Below, one piece after another: positions 23,371 to 34,776 of a DNA stretch of 64,000 nucleotides. Both the position numbers and the translations under genes were made by a program. The stretch lies in the NCBI GenBank assembly GCA_039720395.1, contig CM077832.1, positions 21,725,607 to 21,789,606 on the forward strand. The letters are read 5' to 3'. The notes under the pieces were generated by a model. That model did no database searches. It worked only from the letters and a program-made list of their open reading frames with translations, and had not been told where the DNA came from. The DNA comes from Liquidambar formosana (taxonomy: Eukaryota; Streptophyta; Magnoliopsida; Saxifragales; Altingiaceae). Each line of letters opens with the position of its first letter. The first letter of the stretch is position 1.

Positions 23371-26321
23371 TCATTATGGATAAAAATGAAATCTAATTCT
23401 TTGTTTATGTAGATTACCTAATTACTCACCTCAAAACCCCTATTTCCTAATATAGGATATTGATAGTTTGACTAAACCCGATTTCTTTGATTGACTTAGG
23501 AAATTGAGAATTGTTCTCAATTTCAAAAGATTGTTTATATGCTATTAGGCCTTTTATTAAAGGCCCTCCATAAAACATCCTAAGAAGAAAAAGACACTAT
23601 GCGCAATTGGCATCTTGTTGCCATGCTATATGATAGTATTGATGACTAATGAGCTTCAGAAGCAAAATTAGTCAATGCAAGTGCCTTTGATGTCCTACAT
23701 CACATACAAAGGTTGTATTATGAGTGAAATAATACTATAAAGTATAGTACTTGTAAAGGACTTCTTCTGGACTAGGATGTAATAAAAGTTGTTTATTAAT
23801 AATCATTCTTTTGAAAAATGATTAATCACATAGAATAGCTTGAGAAGCTAGATGTGATTTAAAATGGAAGCATAGAGGAAAGCAAGTCTTGAAAAGTCAA
23901 AGACAAAGAAATATAATTATTTTGTAGTAAATATAAGGTATTGTAAAGGGAACTTGATAAAGTATCAGTCTTCCCAGAAGAACCAAACTTTTGAAGTTTT
24001 GGTTCATGCTCTAAACTAAATTGTTGGTTAGTTCTGCTTCTTGGTTTTTGGATTCTGGTATAATCTAAATCGAAGTAGAAAGTTAAGTAGATAATAAGTT
24101 ACCTTTAAAAATTTTAATAGAGCAAGAGTTGCTAGATTAATTTTGGGAACTTATTTCTTAACTAAGTCATTTAAGACATTCTAGAAATTTGATTTCCGAA
24201 TTTAAATGACTAATTAGAGCGAATGCAACGTATTCCGAGAATACAAGAGATGTAGAGACTCTCATTTAAATGTAACGATTATGACTTGGTTATGAGATGA
24301 CCAAACCCATCTTTTACTTGGTGAAGTGAAAGAGTTACATTTATAATTTGACTAATACATTGTGATGTATATAGTCATGTAAAGCATGCATTCAATTACA
24401 GTAGACTCATCTTAGAATACCATAGCTCAATGGTGAATCTAAGAGAACGAATTGAATCCTATTAAGATATGGTTTGATCCATGATGAGTTTTACTAATGT
24501 ATCCATCTAGGATATACCTTAAAATTGCTACATATTGATAATTTAGGGTTCACTCCAGTTTTGTCCCAATTATATCAGATATGATATGGGAAGAAACCCA
24601 ACTTAAAGAAGTTAAGGCTTGGGCTTGTGCTACGTATGTCTGGAAACATAATGTAGACAATCTGGAAATACGGTCAAGTAAGTGTTGAATTGTGGTATAT
24701 CCCAAAAGTGGTTGGGATAGTATTTCTATTACCCTAATGAACAAAAGTTGTCCATTAGGATGATTGCTGGATTTTCTTGAGAAAGAGTTCATTCAAGAAA
24801 GATGCAAAAGTAGATAGAATTTATAGAATTGTCTATAAAGCCACAAACGAACAAAGATCCAACCCTTGTCTCTGTTGAGGCAAAACCTTTAATTACACCA
24901 CATTCTTTTCATAGATCAAATTGGATATTTCTTTAACATAAGAGAGATATTGTATCTCTATTAGAATGTGAAAGAATTGTTCTTTGGTGATAAAGATCAC
25001 CAAGATAATCCTATTGATTATGACTAGACGATGTTTGACATCAACTTGAGAAATGACTAAGAGTCATTAAATCCAATATGGATAGGTAGAGACCTAAAAG
25101 GCTTGGCTATTTAAGAATGTTTTCAACATAGGCAAAAAGTTGTCTATAAAGAAACTTGTTTGATAATAGTTATGCTGAAATCCATTTGGATCTTGTTATC
25201 TATAAACACACATTTTGAATATGAGATATGTCAAAAAGGATATAAAGATGTTATATCAAATGGTGAAAAACCATAAAAGTGTGTAAGTTATAGAAGTCTA
25301 TTAATAGACTACAAGGTTCTCATAATTAGAACATCTATAAAGTTGAAGTAATCAAATTGTTTGATTTCTCTCATTGTATAGATGGACCATGAGTGTATAA
25401 AAGGTTAGTGGGAGTGCGATCGTTTTTCTTTATCCTAAGTATAGATGACATCCTAATCATTATGAATGATATATGAATGACATCCTAATCGTTTTGGTTT
25501 TTAGAGAAAAACTAATTCATGAAAGATTTGGCAGAAGCATCCAACAAGATCTATAGAGATAGATCATATAGATTGCTAAGTATCTCCAAATCATCAAACA
25601 TAGTTGAAATGTTGAAGGAGTTCAACATGGAGAATTCTAAGGGAGGTCTGATTTACTTCAGATAAGAATTCATTATTCAAGGGCATGTGCCCTAGGATAA
25701 CACAAGTAAGGTTCTTAAAGTGTTAAGAAGCCTTATTCTACACTATGTATTGAACCTGATATCTATTATGTTGTAATTGTTACAAATAGTTATCAGTCAA
25801 TTCAAATTTGGAATATTGGATTGTATATGGAAATTGTAAACTCATAGTGATGGGTATATGGATTTGGATATAATCCATATGGGGTATATTTTATATTCAC
25901 TTTAGTTGGTGAAATACTTAATGGAAGAACTGTATGAAAGATACAGTGGATTCCATTATTAAGGGTGAATTAATTGTCGCATTGTCTAGGAGACTGTTTG
26001 GATCTATAAGTTCATTTAGAACTTGGAGTTGTTCCTTCCATTGAGTTGCCCACACCTTGTTTTGTGACAACAATGGGTCTATATCTCAAGTATAGGAATC
26101 ACGGTCTCATCAAAAGTCCAAACACATAAAGCGACAATTCCAAGTGATTAGAGGAATCATTGGAAGAGGTAATAGATACATTACAGAAGATATTATCTAC
26201 ATAAGTTTTTGTAGACCTACTGACTAAAGCTTTAAAACATAATTTGTTATGTCTAAGACCAACATCTTGAGAAGATAGGTATGCGATACATGGTCGATTG
26301 GCTTTAGTGCAAGTGGGAGAT
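23371..26321 (+). pseudogene. Decayed gag-pol of the nested copia element
   Basis: Recognisable only by alignment with the intact relative at 60307-63966. Examples are the stretch matching pol near 62100 (24700-24900), the reverse-transcriptase end near 25400-25480, and the RNase H end with AAAGTCCAAACACATAAAGCG (about 26110-26135). It is full of stops and indels, about 0.7 kb shorter than the relative, and clearly much more diverged than the leader or LTRs. It ends with a preserved polypurine tract AAGTGGGAGA at 26311-26320. Confidence 0.8.
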
Positions 26322-27719
26322 TGTTAGGATTATGCCCTAGAGCCAATCATAGAGATGATTGTTTAGGGATTAGGAACAATCATTTGATTTCATTTATGTA
26401 TGTCACATTTATTATTGATTTAATAAAAGGGCTTATTCTATTATGTTTATATGCATCATTTATATTTACATAATATGTCCATGGAGTTAGAGTTGAGAAT
26501 ATGGAATTACAAAGAGTTGTAATTTTGAGACTATAGATATATCTCTGTACTAAACTCCTTAAGCATTCCTAGTTGAAGGTTCACTATGATGGACAGTAAT
26601 GAACCATAGGACTAGCACTTGCTAGGTTGACTCTATAGGAGGATAGCTAGTCTCAAGCTATTTGTGTGGAGACACTACAACCAACAAGTGGGTGCCTATT
26701 ATAAGAATAGGTACACTGAATGTGACCAAAGATATGAGATAAACTGAATGGAGTTTTTTTCCTGCCTGTCAATCAGTTTCTCATTGTTATAGTGGTACAA
26801 GTAATCCTTAGACCTGAGACACCATAGTTGCCTTATGCATGTAGCTTTAGAAGTTTGATAACACTAAGTGCAGATCCTATTCAGGGGTCTGCAAAGGTGT
26901 TCATTGGCCCTACTGCTATGTGTGTGAAGGCATGTGAGTGATCAACAAGGGATCCATCACTCTCAGGAAAAGAGAGAGAATGTCTCATATAGCATTCATA
27001 ATATAACTCATTAAATCCATGGCCATGGTAGGATGAATATGAAAAGAGTTTCATGAGTTCATTAATGAGTTGATATCTATGAATGAGTATAAAGTAATTG
27101 AACTAGGGACTTGACAGACTTCCATGTCCTAGTAGTTCAATTGGAGACATTGTGTTGAAGGAAGGATGCAATTGTAACCTATAAACTATAACAGAAGGGT
27201 TCTTTGTAAATGACTATTCACCTCATTAAGGACCACACCATGAGCCATATGCTAGGTGTTACTCATGGTTAGTAGAAGCCCTAATTGATATAAGTGAGTT
27301 ATAATCAATTAGGGAATTGGAAGGAGTTCCAATTAGACCCTAAATGGAAAGAGTTCCATTGTGCACACCTCGTGCTATTCCTACTACTTAATGATGTGAA
27401 CCCAATGGGTCACACACTGATCATGCAAGAAGGGCTTTAAAGTCTATGAGAGAAAGGGTTTTAGTGAATAAAGAATAGTTCTTTATAGGCCTATTTGTAT
27501 TTGATGCAAATAATAGGGGTTAATGTGCAATTAAGAGTAATTACACATAACCCTATTAGGGTTTCTTCCCCATGGCCAGCCCCCTTTAGTGGGTTGCCTA
27601 TATAAGTCACACTTATGTGTGACATGGCATAAGAGGCTTGCACAATAAACCCTAGCCGTCCAGCCCCTTGGAGGCTCTCTTCTCTCTCTCTCTCTTCTCC
27701 ACCTCTAGCAACAACAAGG
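26322..27719 (+). mobile_element. Truncated 3' LTR of the nested copia element
   Basis: Matches the first 1398 bp of the 5' LTR with a single visible difference, then stops at AACAACAAGG (27719). The missing terminal part is about 260 bp. Sequence from 27720 is gypsy integrase with a short repeated filler at the joint. Confidence 0.92.
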
Positions 27720-28047
27720 TTATCAGCGCAGAAACAGATATGATGAGCTAGTTCTGCTTGATGAAAGGCATTTAAATGCTTTGTACCATGTCCAAGGTTA
27801 TCAGCGCAGAATAGCTAGAGCTTTCAACAAGCGCGTCAAGGATCGTGGCTTGAAAGATAGAGACATAGTGCTGAAAGAAATCCGCGCGCCTATCTTTAAT
27901 CCAAGGGGCAAGTTCAGGCTTAACTGGGGCGGACCCTACATCATAAAGGAGATATTGCCAGGAGGAGCAGTTCGATTGATGGATTTGGATGGAATAGAGT
28001 TCTCTCAGCCAACCAATTTAGATCAACTCAAGAGATACCATGTGTAA
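27720..28047 (+). pseudogene. C-terminal part of the T integrase
   Basis: Continues the integrase after the nested element. It encodes RYDELVLLDERHLNALYHVQ, then YQRRIARAFNKRVK and a chromatin-binding-side C terminus (FNPRGKFRLNWGGPYIIKEI ... DLDGIEFSQPTNLDQLKRYHV), ending with TAA at 28045. This is the standard end of Tat pol. A short stretch of integrase between the catalytic core and this fragment is missing at the damaged joint, so the ORF cannot be rejoined by simple excision of the copia element. Confidence 0.82.
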
Positions 28048-28452
28048 GCTTGATAGGTTGAAAACCCGTAAGGGCGGCCTAGGCAAAAGAAAAGCATGAA
28101 CTACGAGGGCCTGATTCTCAATCATTCAAAAAAGAAAAAGAAGAAAGAAGAAAAAAAGAAATAAAAGAAAGAAGAAAAAAAAGAAAGAAAAGAAAAGAAA
28201 AGAAGAAAATGTTTATAAACATGATAGAGATACGTAGGCAGCCCATAAAGTTACCTTGGGTGCGGTCCAATTGAAAAAAAAAGAAAAGAAACAAGGGGCA
28301 TGACAATGTATAAAGCAATCCATAAATCAAAGTTAATTGTTTGATGGCAATTCATTCAAAACTAGAGAAATTGATAATAGTTTTATTTGTAATAATTGCA
28401 AGTCTCGAAGGACTATTATTGTGCTTAACATGCTTAAAATTCAAAAAGGTTG
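28048..28452 (+). other. Non-coding, purine-rich stretch after T pol
   Basis: Contains an A/G-rich low-complexity tract (28128-28210 and 28270-28295) and the phrase GATACGTAGGCAGCC, similar to blocks often seen after Tat pol. No gene is seen. Confidence 0.5.
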
Positions 28453-29718
28453 CTAAGTCCTTGCTCTCTGAGAAGTCTTCTTTGTTCCAGTAGTCTTGTT
28501 CGCTTTGGTGTCATCCTTCCTTGGCCTCTTTGTACTCCCCAGTGAAGAAATCCCAATCAACTCAGCAACTTGAGCCCTCATTGTTGTTTCTTTGTGGCCA
28601 ATGTCTTCAGATAACCACTTCTTGTATTCCTTGCTAAGCTCAAAAGGTCCACCAGTGTTTGGTACTAAGGTAGCGGAGTTCCAGCTATTCCATCTATCCT
28701 CCATCCATTTGACCAGAGATTGAGAAACAAGTTGAACAGGGTGAACTTGCCTTGAATTTGTCTGGGTGGTACTTGCTTGATTGTTTGGAATTGATTGAAC
28801 TGCACCAAACTGTTGAAGGATTCGAGATGGCCAGTAAAAAGAAGTGGCTTTCAAGCCCATCAACTTGACAAGTGTGTAGCCCACAGTTCGCAGGAGCACC
28901 TTTTCATCACACTTCCAGTGAGGCACGTGCCAACAGATAGATCGCCATGAGGTGTGGTACAGCATGCTAAGCCATTCGTCAGGAGAAGCATCTGGCGGGA
29001 ATTCAGGAACACGCAGACGAAAGTGCTGAGGCCCATAATTTGCAACACGAGGAGATGATAAGAGGTTTAACCGCTCTAGCAACCACATATGAAGAAGGAG
29101 GGGGCTGCCCTCAAAGTTCGCCTCAAATCGATCCTGTACCTTGTCTACTCCATTGAGAGTTTTCGCTAGAACCATTGGAATTATGTTTCGGGACTTGGAA
29201 AGAAGAGTTACAAGCTCACAAATTTCAATTGGGACAAACAACATACCATTAGTGATGAGAAACCTCCCAATCAAGCAGAAAGCTAAGGCGTGCTGACGCG
29301 GTCGAGACAAAGGCAGCCCACATGACCTCCCAAGGGGCAGGAAAGATGTTGCTAGCTTGTTCAAATCTACCATGTTGTCTTTTATAAAGGCCATAGCATC
29401 GTGGGTAGAGAATTCCAGAAGAAAAGCAAAAGAAGAAACATAACCTTATCGAAGGTATGGAAGGATAAAGGGCCCTGGCGGTTGCACTCCGAACAACGCG
29501 CAAAATTCCTCATGGGTGGGGCAAATTTCATTGCGATGGAAACGGAAAACATGAAGCTCAGGATCCCAAAAGTATGTAGAAGCATAGAGCATTGTCCAAT
29601 TTACCTTGACTTTGGCGAGGGAATAGAGCGCGTCCAAGCCATAACTCGTGAAAACCCTTTTATTTTCCTTACTCATGTTGCTAAAGCAAAGTGTCAAAAA
29701 GCTATCAAAAGTCTCCAT
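28453..29718 (-). pseudogene. Antisense DUF7745-like gene carried by element T
   Basis: A minus-strand frame of about 420 codons with one internal stop (TAA at 29448-29446). The likely start is the ATG at 29718, about 50 bp after a TATA box; an earlier in-frame ATG lies upstream of the TATA. Visible signatures are FTSYGLDALYSLAKVKVNW, FWDPELHVFRFHRNEICPTHEEFCALFG, a central helical region with SRPRQHALAFCLIGRFL and LLHMWLLERL, and a lysine-rich tail (STKRPRKDDTKANKTTGTKK) that could be a nuclear signal. The FWDP...F...L.PT.EEY-type pattern is that of DUF7745/PMD-related plant proteins, often found in transposable elements. No biochemical function is established. It lies antisense between pol and the 3' LTR, within the hypervariable region of T. 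The single nonsense codon suggests recent loss. Confidence 0.6.
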
Positions 29719-29767
29719 AAATTGATGTTGAATGAATAATAATGGTTTATGAACATGTGGGGGGGTG

Positions 29768-29942
29768 TTTTTATAGGCCTTTAGGCTCAAATTTGAGTCC
29801 TAGAAGGATTAGAAGTCGAAAAAGCGTCAAAAAAGTCACAAAACGCGTAAACAGAAAAAGTGCTCGGGAGACCGGTTGAGGCCAACCGGTCCAACCGGTT
29901 CACCAACCGGTCCAACTGGTTGGGCCCAACCGGTCAGCCGAG
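29768..29942 (-). promoter_or_regulatory. Promoter of the antisense DUF7745-like gene: TATA box plus CCGGTT palindromes
   Basis: On the minus strand CCTATAAAAACACC (29775-29768 core) lies about 50 bp before the ATG. About 95 bp further upstream, 29863-29942 carries CTCGGGAGACCGGTTG at one end and CAACCGGTCAGCCGAG at the other, with several AACCGGT repeats between. This is the same module as in the T LTR. Confidence 0.6.
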
Positions 29943-30232
29943 GCCGTTTTTCCCGATTCCCTGTTTTGACCACTTTTGACCCCCGTATGCTCCGGAAGGC
30001 CAATTTTGACCATTTTGAGCTCAAATTGACTCATGTTTGAGTCAAGAGTCATGAAATTCAACCAACAAGAGATAGATATCATAATTCAAAGGTGGGGAAT
30101 GCATGAAGTTGGTTTAAAAAGAAAGAACTTGAAAGATAACATAAATGCCCAAATAGGCTTAATACAAGGATTTCACAAGTTAAGAGTTTCTAGATGCTTA
30201 AATTGAGTTTCTTAAACTTAAAATAAGTGTCT
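29943..30232. other. Spacer between the two antisense genes
   Basis: AT-rich non-coding sequence between the upstream side of the DUF7745-like gene and the 3' end of the PMD gene. Nothing further recognised. Confidence 0.4.
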
Positions 30233-33200
30233 TCAACGCTTCCTTGGTGGTTTCCTTCTCTTGCTTGGCCCTGCTTCTTCTATTGATGGAGGAGGTGGTG
30301 GTACTGCAGCTGGGTTGTACTGAAGGAAGGAATCAATCTGCAAGTTTCCAAGAAAATAGATGATGTGAGTACCACTTTTTAAAAGAGAAAACCAAAGATT
30401 TTCAAAAGTTTTTGATTTGAGCTATTCTTACTGGGTGCGAGTGTTCGCCTGCTCTATACGCCTCTTGCCTTGATAGGTTTAGGCTCATCCTCATCATGTC
30501 CCTCCTCAAGCTGGCATTGAGATTGATCCATTCTTGTGTATACCCGGCGGGTGTCTGTGAAGAGAAATTGGGTAAGAAGTGTTTAATGAATAGTCGGGGA
30601 TTAAAAGAATCAAGTCAACCTTGAAACTTACAGTTTCATATCTAGGATCTATCTGAGGAACCTCGTCCATCACGGGAGGTGCTATAGTCATGGGCACGAT
30701 GTCGCCTCCTTGGCACAGATCAATGGACCACCTAGGCCGTGGCAAAGAGGGGCAGTGCATCCCTATCCATGCCCTCATCATCACTATCCATATGCACCCC
30801 TGACACACCTGAGGTCGAACCCACTGTGGAATGGTGACCACGAGCTCGCCGTCCCTGAAAAGAGTTGCACACAGTCAGCTAGGAAACACTTGCAAAGCAT
30901 GTATGGGGTTGAGTATGTACTTACCCCCACGGGCGGAACTCCTACGACCCTAGGAGGCATCAGATACCTCCTACAGAAACTCTCGTAGTTCCCATTCGGA
31001 AACTATGAAGTCAATCGCATCCTTGCCTCGTATAGCTTTGATCAATTCGCGCCCCTGCAAGGAGTTGGCATGTCTCATGTTCTCAGGTGGTGCCATAGGA
31101 ACTACAGCTGCATTGATGTTGCCTTTTACTTGGCGCCAAACTCTCTCTCCAAGATACCAGTAGCGGCCCATAGGACCTTCTAGAAGGATCCGCTTCTCTG
31201 TTATGTCTACACACCTATGGCATTGCTCTTCAAGGGCATACTTCCACTGTGCCCATGGGTCCCAGTCCACCTAATTCATAAATTAGTGTTAAGTGAAGGA
31301 ATTAAAAAAAAGAAAAAAGAAAAAGGGAAGATGGAGTTCAAAAGATAAAAGCTTTAGAGATTACCTTGTCCGCAGTAATGCAAGCCAGGAATGCCCTAGC
31401 ATGGGCATAGTCGTGCTTATTGTCCACTGAATCACACATGTTGTCGATGTGATAATTGGACATCACAGGCCATGAGGGATCATTGTCAATGAGAGGGGGG
31501 CGCTCAAACCCCAAGTACTCGTAGTACCAAATCTGTTTTCAAAAAAGAAAATGAATTTCAAAAGAAAGTGATAATGTGTACTCATTGCAAAAATATTGTT
31601 AGAAAGGAAATTTGTGGGTTTATTTACCTCCCAGATAAAGGACATCCCGCAGTGGTTTGTGCTCACTCCACGCGATCTGTCGCTCATAGACCTATACAAT
31701 ACAGCAAGAGCGGCGTTACCCCAGTTGTAATCGCCCATCCCCCAAACATCCTCCATGCAAGCAAGATGTCCTAAAGGAGCAACATCACCAGAGCTAGCAA
31801 AGAATATGCTAGACAACATGTATAGCATAAATGCTCGGGCAAGACAAGATGGATCCGCGTCATCCTCTTCTCTTTGATCGCCAAAATGAATCTTTAGCCA
31901 AGTTCGGCGCACTCCACCCCTTTGAACAGGTACCATGGTCCCGAGTTGTTCCAAGAGGTAATGGGGATCACCGTGAGCATTCTCATAGTAAGATAATCTC
32001 CGCCCACCTAGGCGAAGTCCTGTGATAACAGTAAAGTCTGTTGGGATAAGAGTCATTTCCCCAAAACTGAAGTGAAAAGTGTTTGTGGTGTCCCACCACA
32101 ACTGAGTAAGGGCCAGCAGCGCTTGTCTGTCCCTCTGCTCCACCCATAAAGCATTCAAAAAATCTCCAAAACCCGCATTAATTATGATCTTTTGGGTTTC
32201 GGGCTGCTATGTGGCCATTTTGCACCACCACTCGATCACTCCTCCAAGAGCGTGCCTCGTTCTATCTTCGAAATTTGGCTACAAAGAATAAAAGAAATCA
32301 TGGAAATTGTTATTTTGAGTATTTGCTATGCTTAATGAATAACTCAAGAATGTTTAAATTCATGGTTTTTCAAGATTTTCAAAGGCTTGCACATAAGAAA
32401 AGAAAGTTTTTTGCAAAGATAAGTGTTTCAAAAATCAAAGGTTAGCATTCAAAGAGAATACCCATGAGTTTTCCTTGGGTTGGTTAAAGCATTTGAAAAG
32501 AAAAAGAATGATTTTATTCTCTTGAGAATTTTATCAAACACTTGGTAGGCATAGTTATGCCCACATAATTTTTGAAAAGAAAAATGTTTTTAAACTCATG
32601 GGTAAACTTCCTAGAGAATACCTTTGATGTTTTGTTTAAGAACTTGGAGTATTTGGAAAGAAAAAGAATGATTTTATTCTCTTGAGAATTTTATCAAACA
32701 CTTGATGGGCATAGTTATGCCCACATGATTTTGTGAAGAAAAATGTTTTTTTTAAACTCATGGGTAAACCTCCTAGAGAATACCTTTGATGTTTTGTTTA
32801 AGAACTTGGAGCATTTGAAGAGAAAGGAATAATTTTATTCTCTTGAGAATTTTATCAAACATTTGGTAGGCATAGTTATGCCCACATGATTTTTGTAAAG
32901 AAAAATGTTTTTAAACTCATGGGTAAACTCCTTGGAAAATATCTTTGATAGTTTGTTCAAGAACTTTTGGTATTTGAAAGCAAAAAGAATGATTTTATTC
33001 TCTTGGGAATTTTATCAAACACTTAGTGGGCATAGTTATGCCTACAAGGTTTTTTGTAAAGAAAAGAACTTCAAAATTCATGGGTTAGCATTCTAGAGAA
33101 TGCTCTTGAGTTCACTTTTGATTATCTTGACTATTTGAAAGCAAAAAGAAAGATTTTATTCTCTTGGGAATTTTATCAAACACTTGGTGGGCATAGTTAT

Positions 33201-33512
33201 GCCTATGTTGGAAAATGAGGTCTTTGTATATGGAAAACTCCCAAAAGTTGTCAAAATAACAAGAACTCAATGCATTTCATTCATAAGAATAGCAAATATT
33301 TGAAAGGAAACAATGAAATGAAAGAATAAGAATGAACTTGAAGGAGTTGGGAATTATCTTACCTCATTCATGGAATGGATGTAGGAGAGATGATTGTTGG
33401 GTTCCAAGAGCAAGCTATCTAGTTGATCCTCATAATGAGGTGCTTTGTATGTTTTCTTGAGGAAGTGATGTGGATATTTTGCATCGGAATATTTATTTGA
33501 TGAAGAACTCAT
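30233..33512 (-). pseudogene. Antisense seven-exon plant mobile domain (MAIN-like) gene carried by element T
   Basis: Minus-strand exons with consensus splice sites: 33512-33363 (starts MSSSSNKYSD), 32278-31628, 31532-31365, 31270-30925, 30854-30632, 30554-30432 and 30337-30233 (ends PSKRRKPPRKR, stop TGA). Exons 1-4 and 6-7 join in phase. The core is a plant mobile domain: NALWVEQRDRQALLAL, LTQLWWDTTNTFHFSFGEMT, VITGLRLGG, WLKIHFGD, the exon-3 part WYYEYLGFERPP, and RYWYLGERVWRQ in exon 4. PMD proteins such as Arabidopsis MAIN and MAIL1 act in nuclear gene and transposon regulation, and PMD genes are repeatedly found inside gypsy and Mutator elements. This copy has a TAG in exon 2 (near 32205) and apparent frame changes in exons 4 and 5, so it looks recently inactivated. 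Intron 1 holds 160-bp tandem repeats. Confidence 0.75.
32511..33200. repeat. About 160-bp tandem repeats within PMD intron 1
   Basis: Five copies share ATTTTATTCTCTTGAGAATT followed by TTATCAAACACTTGGTGGGC; copies of the anchor lie at 32511, 32671, 32832, 32992 and 33153, a period of 160-161 bp. Units differ by scattered substitutions. Confidence 0.85.
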
Positions 33513-33757
33513 GTTGGGTGTTCTTGAGAAAATGGGTTTGATTTGAAAAGGTAAGTTGGAAAGGTTGATTTGATGAATCAAAGGTGGTTTTGATTCCTTG
33601 AAAGTGATGTTGTTGGTGTTTAATCACCACAATGATTCAAGTTTAATGCCAAAGTTTTGGTAATTTTGGAGTTGGGAATGTTGGGTTTTGGGTTTCTAGA
33701 GAGAGAGGCTCTCAAAAACAAGCAAAAGGATGATGAACAAGTGAGGAAGGTACAAGG

Positions 33758-33850
33758 CTTTATAGCCAAAACACCAAAAAAGTGCAGCAGAAAAATCCCT
33801 CTCGGGTGACCGGTTGGCCCCAACCGGTCCAACCGGTTCGGTCCAATGGG
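33758..33850 (-). promoter_or_regulatory. Promoter of the antisense PMD gene: TATA box plus CCGGTT palindromes
   Basis: On the minus strand TTTGGCTATAAAGCC (33764-33758 core) lies about 250 bp before the ATG. About 40 bp upstream is a partly decayed copy of the palindromic module: CTCGGGTGACCGGTTGG with CCAACCGGTCCAACCGG on the plus strand at 33801-33835. Confidence 0.55.
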
Positions 33851-33889
33851 TCCCCCAAATCGGTTTTTCGTTTTGTGCATTTTTTGCAC

Positions 33890-34776
33890 AATTTCGCTTA
33901 ACCGGGCCCCTTTTCGCTTGATTTTTTGATGAAATCTCTCTTGAAAGGCTTAGAACCTGATGTGAATGATTTGAAATGAATGAAATGATGAGTGATTAGT
34001 CACTAATTGAATTATTAGTGCGCTCATGGTGATAATTTGCAAGCCCACTTTGACAATTGCTTTGTTAAAAGGCTTTATCTTTGGATGATAGAAAGATGAT
34101 GCTTATGATATTTGTTTGGAACCTTGGAATTTTATATTCCTTGATTTCTTGTGATTGAATTGCTATTGCTATTTATTTCTTGAGGAAATTATAGCATGTT
34201 GGGATTGATTGAGTGTTCTTGCTTATTTTTAATCCTCGGGTTAAAATAAAGCTTTGTTGATTGGATGATGAGTTGATTGGATGCTTGAGATGCTTTGTAA
34301 GGATCATGAAATTGTTATTTCTTGATTCTTTAGGATGAATTAACATTGCTATTAATTTCTTGAGGAGATTATAGCATAATTAGAGTGTGTGCTTTGCTTA
34401 ATTTTAACAAAGATTGTTAAAATAAAGCGTATGAATGCTTGATTGGAATTGGTTTTGGAAAGTATGTTTAAATGACTCTTTGAGTCACATACATGGATTA
34501 TCTTGCATTGCTATTAATTTCTTGAGGAAATTATAGTACATTTGGAATATTTGCTCCGCTTAATTTTAACAAAGATTGTTAAAATAAAGCTTGTCATTGT
34601 TTGGATAGAAGTGTTTGTGATAGTATGTTTAAATGACTCTTTGAGTCACATACATGGATTGCTTTGCATTGCTATTTATTTCTTGAGGAAATTATAGCAC
34701 AATGAATGGATTGCCCTCACTTAATTTTAACAAAGTTGTTAAAATTAAAGTTTCATGATTTTGTTTAGTAAGTATA
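33890..34776. repeat. Diverged tandem repeats in the 3' region of T
   Basis: Units share TTTCTTGAGGAAATTATAGCA and TTAATTTTAACAAAGATTGT; anchors occur near 34181, 34361, 34523 and 34684. Later units include GTTTAAATGACTCTTTGAGTCAC, a forerunner of the next repeat block. No gene is seen. Confidence 0.65.

Larger units (their letters stand above)
18272..27719 (+). mobile_element. Non-autonomous TNT1-like copia element nested in T
   Basis: It has a 5' LTR (18272-19929), a TGGTATCAGAGCC primer site, a long leader, a decayed gag-pol region, a polypurine tract GTGGGAGA and a 3' LTR (26322-27719) truncated by about 260 bp. Over the shared 1398 bp I see only one LTR difference (C at 18498, T at 26548). 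The coding region, in contrast, has no ORF of use. The left target flank is CAACT; the right flank is lost in a deletion. Confidence 0.9.

Noticed and set aside
29399..29739. Plus-strand 112-codon frame overlapping the DUF7745-like gene
   Set aside because: It is the complement of a minus-strand frame with family signatures.
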